Of a DNA stretch of 11,163 bases, positions 6,360 through 11,163 are shown piece after piece. The DNA lies in contig JAAYVT010000217.1 of the NCBI GenBank assembly GCA_012517025.1, positions 1-11,163 on the forward strand. Reading direction: 5' to 3'. Origin of the DNA: Phyllobacteriaceae bacterium (GTDB lineage Bacteria > Pseudomonadota > Alphaproteobacteria > Rhizobiales > Ancalomicrobiaceae). The notes below the pieces were generated by a model, which made no database searches, was not told where the DNA came from, and was given only the letters and a program-made list of their open reading frames with translations. Numbering within the stretch: position 1 is the first letter of the stretch; each line of letters starts with the position of its first letter. A program made the position numbers and the translations under genes.

Positions 6360-7193
6360 GTGGGCGACAGCGACAGCGGGACCGGTCTCGGACCGGCGAT
6401 CGTCACCGGCGGATCGAGCGGCATCGGCCTGGCCGCCGCGACCCGGCTGGCGCGGCGTGGCCACCCCGTCGTCCTGATCGCCCGGCGGACCGAGCCGCTC
6501 GCCGAGGCGGCGGAGGCGATTCGGGAGGCGGTTCCGGGTGCCTGCGTCGCCGCCCGCGCGCTCGACGTCCGCGACGCCGCCGCGCTCGCCCGCGTCGTCG
6601 ACGAGACGGCGGCGGTGCACGGACCGATCGCCTGGCTGGTCGCCTCGGCCGGGGTCGTCGAACCGGGCCTGTTCGTCGAGCAGCCGCTCGACAGTCACCG
6701 CGCTCAGCTCGAGGTCAACTATCTGGGGACGCTGCACGCGGTCCGCGCGGTGGTGCCGTCGATGCGCGCCGCCGGGCGTGGCCGCGTCGTGCTGGTGTCG
6801 TCGGGGGCCGGGCTCTTCGGCATCTACGGCTATTCCGCCTATGCGCCGTCGAAATTCGCGGTACGCGGCCTCGCCGAGGTGCTGCGGGTGGAACTGGCGG
6901 AGCACGGCATCGCGGTGACGCTGGTCTGTCCGCCCGACACCGACACGCCGCAACTGGCGGCGGAGACGGCGGCGCGGCCGGCGGCCACCGCGGCGATCGC
7001 CGCCGGGGGCGGGGTGTGGAGCGCCGACGCGGTCGCCGAGGCGATGCTGGCGGCGGCGACGCGCGGGCGCTTCCTGGTGGCGCCGGGGGCGACGCTGGGG
7101 CTGTTGGCGCGGTTTCATTCGCTGATCGGGCCGCTGCTGCGCCTGCATCAGGCGCGCGTCGTCCGCTCTCTGGCGCGGCGGCGGTCGCGATGA
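6360..7193 (+). CDS. Short-chain dehydrogenase, 3-ketodihydrosphingosine reductase-like
   Basis: A 277-residue NAD(P)H-dependent reductase. The classical set is complete: cofactor loop TGGSSGIG at 16-23, LDV at 68-70, ASAG at 95-98, Asn120 in VNYLGT, Ser148 in LVSSGA, and Tyr161 with Lys165 in YAPSK. The Arg pair after the second strand (AARR, 41-43 region IARR) suits NADPH. The block PPDTDTP at 191-197 is the striking feature: the same motif occurs in human KDSR (3-ketodihydrosphingosine reductase), whereas most ketoacyl reductases have PGxxxT here. The C-terminal tail (about 243-270) is hydrophobic then strongly basic, as in membrane-associated KDSR enzymes. It starts at GTG 6360, four bases after the inositol-3-phosphate synthase stop, and ends overlapping the CdsA-like start (ATGA). 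It would reduce a 3-keto group on a sphingoid base or long acyl chain at the inner membrane. A general ketoacyl reductase partnering the synthase at 382 is the alternative. Confidence 0.8.
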   Translation: MGDSDSGTGLGPAIVTGGSSGIGLAAATRLARRGHPVVLIARRTEPLAEAAEAIREAVPGACVAARALDVRDAAALARVVDETAAVHGPIAWLVASAGVVEPGLFVEQPLDSHRAQLEVNYLGTLHAVRAVVPSMRAAGRGRVVLVSSGAGLFGIYGYSAYAPSKFAVRGLAEVLRVELAEHGIAVTLVCPPDTDTPQLAAETAARPAATAAIAAGGGVWSADAVAEAMLAAATRGRFLVAPGATLGLLARFHSLIGPLLRLHQARVVRSLARRRSR

Positions 7194-8068
7194 ACGCGAC
7201 GCGCGACCTCGCGGTCGTGATCCTCGGCTTTCTCGCCTTCGCGACGGCTCTGCTCGGGCTCTTGTCGCTGTGGCCGAAGACCTCGGCGACGGCGCGCGGC
7301 CTTTGGCCGCAGCTGATTTCCGAGGTGGTGGTGGTGGCGATCGTCCTCGTCGCGGTGGTGCCGGGCGGGGCGGTGACGGCGCTCGCCGCGACGCTCCTCG
7401 CCGGGCGATGCGGATGGGAGGCGGCGACGGTGGTGCTCGGCGACGCCGCTCGTCGTCGTGCCGTCGCGGTCGGACTGGCGACGGGGCTGGCGGCCGGGCT
7501 CGCGGCCTTCGGCGGGTGGGTCGGCGTCGCCGTCGCGATCGTTCCGACGATCGCGGTGGTGGCGGCGGCGGCCGGGCTCGGGCGGCCGGGTGGGCTCGCC
7601 GATGGGCTTCGTCTGCTGCTCCATCCGGTGACGCCGCTCGTCGCCTTCGGGTTGGTGGCGGGTTCGGCCGGCGGCGGCGCGGTGCTGCTCCTCGCCTTCC
7701 TGTTGGTCGAGACGATGGACAGCGCCGCGGTGCTCGGTGGGCGGCTCTACGGCCGCCACAAGGCCTTTCCCCGCCTCAGCCCGCGCAAGACCGTGGAGGG
7801 GCTGGCGACCGGCGCGGCGGCGGTGGTGATCGCCACCTTCGTGCTGAGCTTCGCCGTGCCGGGCGGCTCGGCCGGGCGCCTCGCGGCGATGGCGGCGGCG
7901 GTGGCGGTGGCGACAGTCGCCGGCGATCTGGCGGCTTCGGCGGTGAAGCGGCGGGCCGGCGTCAAGGATTATCCGATCGTCCATCCGACCCAGGGCGGCG
8001 TGCTCGACGTGGTCGACGCCTGGATCGTCGCGGCGCCGGTGCTCGCGCTGGTCGCGGCGGCGGCATGA
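7190..8068 (+). CDS. CdsA-like phosphatidate cytidylyltransferase
   Basis: A 292-residue polytopic inner-membrane enzyme that would make CDP-diacylglycerol from phosphatidate and CTP. Family motifs are in order: TMDSAAVLGGRLYGRHK at 175-191, SPRKTVEG at 197-204 (the CdsA SPxKTxEG motif), and the C-terminal signature running from GDLAASAVKRRAGVKD (245-260) to HPTQGGVLDVVDAW (265-278). Two positions differ from the usual signature: canonical GHGGxLDRxD reads TQGGVLDVVD here, losing the His and the Arg while keeping both Asp. The rest is hydrophobic, with about seven or eight membrane spans. The start overlaps the dehydrogenase stop (ATGA), so it is the third gene of the operon. It converges on the PgpA-like gene 20 bases away. 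It may be a pathway-specific second copy, with the housekeeping cdsA elsewhere. The changed signature may reflect a different lipid or nucleotide, but the fold assignment is firm. Confidence 0.88.
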   Translation: MNATRDLAVVILGFLAFATALLGLLSLWPKTSATARGLWPQLISEVVVVAIVLVAVVPGGAVTALAATLLAGRCGWEAATVVLGDAARRRAVAVGLATGLAAGLAAFGGWVGVAVAIVPTIAVVAAAAGLGRPGGLADGLRLLLHPVTPLVAFGLVAGSAGGGAVLLLAFLLVETMDSAAVLGGRLYGRHKAFPRLSPRKTVEGLATGAAAVVIATFVLSFAVPGGSAGRLAAMAAAVAVATVAGDLAASAVKRRAGVKDYPIVHPTQGGVLDVVDAWIVAAPVLALVAAAA

Positions 8069-8088
8069 GCGGCGGGCGGGGCGACGCC

Positions 8089-8604
8089 TCAGAGGATGCC
8101 GACGGCGAGGGCGAGCCCGTCGACCACCGCGATCGCCGCGATCGCGGCGGCGAGATCGTCGGCCATCACGCCGAGGCCGCCGCGCAGTCCGTCCTGCACG
8201 GCGCGGATCGGTTGCGGCTTGACGATGTCGAAGAAGCGGAAGGCGAGGAAGCCGGCGAGCCAGCTTGCCGGATGCGCCGGGATCGCCAGCAGGGTGAGCG
8301 TCGTCGCCCAAGTCTCGTCGAAGACGACGCAGCCGGGGTCGTCCTCGCCGAGCGCGCGGCCGGTGACGCCGGCGGCCCAGACGCCGAGGGCGAAGGTCGC
8401 CGCCAGGATCACCGCGACGACGGGCCATGGCCGGTCGAGCAACAGCCACGCCGGCCCCACCGCGCCGGCCGCCCCGACGGTGCCCGGCCAGACGCGGACG
8501 ACGCCGAGGCCGCCGGACAGCGACACCGCGTGGGCCGGGTGCGACCAGGCGAAACGAAGGGTCGGACGTCCGGGTTCGGGGAGACTTCTGAGCATGGGCG
8601 CCAT
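8089..8604 (-). CDS. PgpA-family lipid phosphatase (candidate PIP phosphatase)
   Basis: A 171-residue membrane protein of the phosphatidylglycerophosphatase A family, which removes the phosphate from phosphatidylglycerol phosphate or a similar lipid. The blocks are clear: GVVRVWPGTVGA at 34-45, DDPGCVVFDETWAT at 88-101, FRFFDIVKPQPIR at 122-134, and GGLGVMADDLAAA at 142-154, with the acidic residues Asp88, Asp89, Glu97, Asp126, Asp149 and Asp150 available for metal binding. Four membrane spans fit (about 42-58, 60-80, 100-121, 152-170). ATG at 8602-8604 or at 8593-8595 could start it; neither has a clear ribosome binding site. It is the only minus-strand gene between two plus-strand operons. 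In Bacteroides a PgpA homologue next to inositol-3-phosphate synthase acts as the phosphatidylinositol-phosphate phosphatase; the same context here makes that role likely. It could instead be the ordinary PgpA. Confidence 0.88.
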   Translation of the reverse strand: MAPMLRSLPEPGRPTLRFAWSHPAHAVSLSGGLGVVRVWPGTVGAAGAVGPAWLLLDRPWPVVAVILAATFALGVWAAGVTGRALGEDDPGCVVFDETWATTLTLLAIPAHPASWLAGFLAFRFFDIVKPQPIRAVQDGLRGGLGVMADDLAAAIAAIAVVDGLALAVGIL

Positions 8605-8614
8605 GAGATATGAT
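8586..8614 (+). promoter_or_regulatory. Candidate sigma-70 promoter for the LptFG-like pair
   Basis: TTCTGA at 8586-8591 and TATGAT at 8609-8614 are separated by 17 bases. The -10 box matches the consensus at five of six positions, the -35 box at three. It lies 75 bases before the permease start, in the most AT-rich spot of this region, and its -35 falls within the first codons of the divergent PgpA-like gene. Confidence 0.38.
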
Positions 8615-8689
8615 TCTGCGAGCGAGAACGAGCGTGATCCGAGCGGATCGCGGTTCGGCGGGAGAGCCGCGCGGGGAGGCGGCGGGCAG
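8605..8689. other. Divergent gap between PgpA-like and LptF-like genes
   Basis: 85 bases between the two divergent starts. It contains the -10 part of the candidate promoter and the GGGGAGG ribosome binding site at 8673-8679, ten bases before the ATG at 8690. In-frame ATGs at 8594 and 8603 would add a polar arginine/serine-rich extension to the permease and are less likely. Confidence 0.4.
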
Positions 8690-9841
8690 ATGGCGCGGAC
8701 CTACGGTTTGCATCTCGTCCGACGCGGGCTCGGCGCGCTGACGGCGACGTTCGGGCTGGTGCTGGTGGTGTTTCTGGCGGAGCGGCTGACCGGCTTCGTC
8801 GAAATGGCGATCCAGCGGCAGGCCCCGCTCCTCGATCTGCCCTGGGTGCTCGCGCTGACCGCGCCGGAGATCGTCGTCACGGCGATGCCGATCGCGCTGC
8901 TGATCGGCGTCTACCGGGCACTCGCGGATGCTCGCGACGGCGGCGAGACGGTGGTTCTGGCCGGCGCCGGGGTCGGCCCGTGGGGGCTGATGGCGAGCCT
9001 CCTCGGGCTCGGATTGGCGGCCTCGGTGGTGGTCGTCGTCGTCGCCGGCTTCGTCGATCCGATCGCGCGGGCCGTCCGCGACCGGCTGTTCCTGGAGGCG
9101 GCGCACCAGATGGTGGTCTCCTCCATCCGCGACGGATTGCAGCACGACCGGATCGAGAGTTTCGGCGGGCACACTTTCCTGTCGCCGAGCTTCGGGGCGC
9201 CGGACGGCCGCCATCTGTTGCTGTTCCTGCGCCGCGAGGGCGACACCGATCGGGTCGTCGCGGCGACCGGCTACGACCTCACCGAAATCGAGGGGACGCG
9301 TCGCTATCGGCTGCGTCTGCACGACGTGACCGTCACCGACCTCACGGTGACGCCGCCGGCCGCGACGGCCGCCGCCGGATCGGCGCTCGGCGGCTCGGGC
9401 TATCGTCTCGGCACGCTCGCCCGCGAGATCGACCTCGACGAACCACTGCGCGATCCGGTGCTCGCCGACATGCCGCAGTATCGCACCCTGGCGTCGCTGA
9501 TCGCCACGGCGGTCGATCCGACCCGGACGTCGTCGTACGGACTGCGGGCGGCGGAGCTCCTGACCCGCGCCTGGCTGTCGGTCGCGGCGGTGCTGACGGC
9601 GGCGATCGCGGTCTCGTTCTCCGACGGTCCCGGGCGCTTCGTGGCGCTGCCGGTCGCCGGGGCGGGGCTGGTGGTCGCCGACATCGCCCTGGTGCGGGTG
9701 GTGCGGGGCTTCGACGCGGCCTCGCCGCTGGCCGACGCCGGGCATGGCGCGGTGGCGATCGTCCTCCTGCTGGCGGGGCTGGCGGCGGTGTTGACGTGGC
9801 GGTATCCGGCTGTGGTGGCGCCCTCGGGAGGGCGGACGTGA
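8690..9841 (+). CDS. LptF-like permease of the LptF/LptG (YjgP/YjgQ) family
   Basis: A 383-residue inner-membrane protein with the LptF/LptG plan: three membrane spans near the N-terminus (about 13-31, 55-74, 99-121), a periplasmic beta-rich domain (about 125-285), and three C-terminal spans (about 295-310, 316-338, 352-370). The motif DGGETVVLAGAG at 83-94 after span 2 corresponds to the cytosolic coupling helix (usually DRESEL...G.S) that docks on the LptB ATPase. ATG 8690 gives a start right at the amphipathic helix before span 1 (RTYGLHLVRRG), as in the family. The stop overlaps the next start (GTGA), so the two permeases are coupled. The canonical pair extracts lipopolysaccharide; the placement here beside inositol-lipid genes suggests a second pair for another lipid. 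It could be the cell's only LptF, since the rest of the genome is not visible. Confidence 0.85.
   Translation: MARTYGLHLVRRGLGALTATFGLVLVVFLAERLTGFVEMAIQRQAPLLDLPWVLALTAPEIVVTAMPIALLIGVYRALADARDGGETVVLAGAGVGPWGLMASLLGLGLAASVVVVVVAGFVDPIARAVRDRLFLEAAHQMVVSSIRDGLQHDRIESFGGHTFLSPSFGAPDGRHLLLFLRREGDTDRVVAATGYDLTEIEGTRRYRLRLHDVTVTDLTVTPPAATAAAGSALGGSGYRLGTLAREIDLDEPLRDPVLADMPQYRTLASLIATAVDPTRTSSYGLRAAELLTRAWLSVAAVLTAAIAVSFSDGPGRFVALPVAGAGLVVADIALVRVVRGFDAASPLADAGHGAVAIVLLLAGLAAVLTWRYPAVVAPSGGRT
9826..9832 (+). promoter_or_regulatory. Ribosome binding site deciding the GTG start
   Basis: GGGAGGG five bases before the GTG at 9838, inside the end of the LptF-like gene. It favours the GTG over the later ATG at 9907. 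Confidence 0.6.
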
Positions 9842-11019
9842 GCACGCTCGCCCCGGCCGATCGATCGCGGCGGCTCGGTCTCGGCGGGTTCGGGCTGCCG
9901 GGGATCATGGCGCGACAGGATTTCTTCGGCCAGACGGCTTTCGTGATCGCCGTCCAGGCGATCCTGCTGCTGGTCGCGGTGTCGATCGATCTGGCGCGCT
10001 ATTTCGATCAGGTGACGGCGGCGGCCGGCGCGGTCGGGACGGTCGGGCGGATGCTGCTGCTCGCTCATTATCTCGGTCTGCGCATCGTCGACATGGTGAC
10101 GCGGCTGCTGCCGATCGCGGTGTTCGTCGGGGTGCTGCTGTTCGAGTTGTGGTCGGTTTTGACGCGGCGGCGGGCGATCCATTGGGTGGCCGGCCGTCAT
10201 CCGTTGCGGGTGCTGTTTCCGACCCTCGCGGTGGGCTTGATGTTCGGCGCGCTGCAATATCCGTTGGACGTCGCGTGGCGGCCGGCGGCGGTGTTGCGGC
10301 AGGCGTCGGAACGGCTCGGCGCCTACGGCGAGCGCTACGACCGCGAGCGGATCCGCAAGGACGTGTGGTTCGTCGCCGACGACCGGGTGGTGCACGCCGA
10401 CGTGCGCTACGGACCGCCGGCCGAGCTGATCGACGTCGATCTCTTCCTCCTCGACGGCGACGGGCGGATCCGCGAGGCGATCCGGGCGGCGCGGGCGCGG
10501 CCGACCGAGCTGGCGCAGGTGTGGCGCTTCGAGCGGTCGACGCGATGGAGCCGCGATCCCGAGCGACCGGCGGCGATGCGGGTCGAGACCGGCGCGATCG
10601 AGCGGCTGGTGCGGATCCCGCTGCATCCGCTGGCGGTGACCTATCTCGGTCTACCGGCGAAATACGTGCCGGACGACGACCTGCGCACGATGGTCGCGTC
10701 GGGGAGCGGGATGCTGATCGGCGCCGAACATCGGGTGTGGCTGGAGGTGCGCCGCGCCGACGCGTTGCTGCCGCCGGCGATGGCGCTGGTGGCGGCGATG
10801 GTGTCGCTGTTCGCCGGCGCCGGGCGGCCGTCGCTCGCGGTGATGATCGGCTGCGTGTCGGCGGGCTACGCCGTCCACGTCGCGACGCGGGTGTTCGTGG
10901 CGGCCGGCGAGCTCGAACGCCTCGATCCCTTCGCCGCCGCCTGGACGCCGGTGCTGGTGGCGTTCGCCGCCGTGCCGGTGCTGGCGGCGATCGGCGCGCT
11001 GCGACGATGGCGGGCGTGA
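9838..11019 (+). CDS. LptG-like permease of the LptF/LptG family
   Basis: A 393-residue partner of the preceding gene. Membrane spans are near 35-52, 87-108 and 124-142, followed by a periplasmic domain (about 145-305) and three more spans (about 310-328, 332-354, 368-387). The stretch KDVWFVADDRVVHADV at 174-189 matches the start of the LptG periplasmic jellyroll, and the approach to span 4 (LEVRRADALLPPAMALV, 302-318) matches the family's conserved rR...P segment. FELWSVLTRRRAI at 102-114 would be the cytosolic coupling region; it is poor in the acidic DRE pattern of canonical LptG. The GTG at 9838 overlaps the LptF-like stop and has a strong ribosome binding site. The first 25 residues are polar and basic, so ATG 9907 (MARQDFFG) stays possible. 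No LptB, LptC or LptA gene is in the window, so the pair must use shared or distant partners. Confidence 0.83.
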   Translation: MSTLAPADRSRRLGLGGFGLPGIMARQDFFGQTAFVIAVQAILLLVAVSIDLARYFDQVTAAAGAVGTVGRMLLLAHYLGLRIVDMVTRLLPIAVFVGVLLFELWSVLTRRRAIHWVAGRHPLRVLFPTLAVGLMFGALQYPLDVAWRPAAVLRQASERLGAYGERYDRERIRKDVWFVADDRVVHADVRYGPPAELIDVDLFLLDGDGRIREAIRAARARPTELAQVWRFERSTRWSRDPERPAAMRVETGAIERLVRIPLHPLAVTYLGLPAKYVPDDDLRTMVASGSGMLIGAEHRVWLEVRRADALLPPAMALVAAMVSLFAGAGRPSLAVMIGCVSAGYAVHVATRVFVAAGELERLDPFAAAWTPVLVAFAAVPVLAAIGALRRWRA

Positions 11020-11029
11020 GCGGCGACGG

Positions 11030-11163
11030 TCATCGGCGGGCGTAGAGGCGCAGGTTCGCCACCTGAGTGACGACGGCGTCGAGGCCGGCCAGGGCGAGCG
11101 GGAGGAGCAGCGCGACGGCCGGCCGGCCGGCGAGCCCGGCCGCGACGGCGACGATCGGCAGCA
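11030..11163 (-). CDS. C-terminal end of a hydrophobic membrane protein (partial)
   Basis: The minus strand is open from the right edge of the window to a TGA at 11030-11032, giving the last 43 codons of a gene that starts outside. The peptide is two hydrophobic alanine/leucine segments with a short GRP turn between them, ending in TQVANLRLYARR, a basic tail after a membrane span. It ends ten bases from the LptG-like stop, so the two genes converge, like the other gene ends in this locus. A CDP-alcohol phosphatidyltransferase (the missing phosphatidylinositol-phosphate synthase) ends in this way and would complete the pathway, but the fragment holds no family motif, so this is only a guess. 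Confidence 0.55.
   Translation of the reverse strand, partial: LPIVAVAAGLAGRPAVALLLPLALAGLDAVVTQVANLRLYARR

Noticed and set aside
3997..6477. An 826-codon plus-strand frame spanning the DUF4833 gene, the intergenic gap and MIPS
   Set aside because: It crosses a gene on the other strand and then runs out of frame through MIPS. The composition is arginine-rich with no domain.
8069..8088. A terminator between the convergent CdsA-like and PgpA-like genes
   Set aside because: The 20 bases between the stops are G-rich without an inverted repeat or T run.
7148..9745. An 865-codon open frame on the minus strand across the CdsA-, PgpA- and LptF-like genes
   Set aside because: It is repetitive arginine/histidine-rich sequence without domains and overlaps three genes with clear family motifs, including PgpA on the same strand in another frame.

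Overview
The window is very GC-rich (about 70% by eye) and densely packed. Codons end mostly in G or C, all ten complete genes stop with TGA, and several starts are TTG or GTG inside 4-base overlaps with the preceding stop. This, with the LptF/LptG, CdsA, PgpA and acyl carrier protein families, suggests a Gram-negative bacterium, most likely an alphaproteobacterium. The organism is inferred from style, not from a marker gene. I see no RNA genes, insertion sequences, CRISPR arrays or phage genes.

Layout. (1) 104-2388, plus strand: a compact acyl-chain operon of an acyl carrier protein, a FabF-type ketoacyl synthase and a MaoC-like hot-dog dehydratase. (2) 2375-4851, minus strand: a secreted DUF4833 protein and, after a 173-base gap, an ABC half-transporter of the SyrD/PvdE cyclic-peptide exporter type. 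The transporter overlaps the dehydratase tail-to-tail by 14 bases. (3) 4852-5251: about 400 bases of divergent intergenic DNA with inverted repeats. (4) 5252-8068, plus strand: an operon of inositol-3-phosphate synthase, a short-chain dehydrogenase bearing the PPDTDTP motif of 3-ketodihydrosphingosine reductases, and a CdsA-like CDP-diglyceride synthase. (5) 8089-8604, minus strand: a PgpA-family phosphatase converging on cdsA. (6) 8690-11019, plus strand: a translationally coupled pair of LptF/LptG-like permeases. (7) 11030-11163, minus strand: the C-terminal end of a hydrophobic protein that runs off the window.

How the genes may work together. Inositol-3-phosphate synthase makes the head-group precursor, CdsA-like activates the lipid as CDP-diacylglycerol, and a PgpA homologue can remove the phosphate from phosphatidylinositol phosphate, as shown for Bacteroides inositol lipids. 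The one missing step is the CDP-alcohol phosphotransferase, which may be the truncated membrane gene at the right edge. The ketodihydrosphingosine-reductase-like enzyme and the dedicated ACP/ketosynthase/dehydratase set point to a special lipid backbone, possibly a sphingolipid. The LptFG-like pair and the ABC half-transporter are candidates for moving the finished lipid out of the inner membrane. My reading is an uncharacterised inositol-(sphingo)lipid synthesis and export locus. The enzyme families are well supported by motifs, while the joint pathway is inference.
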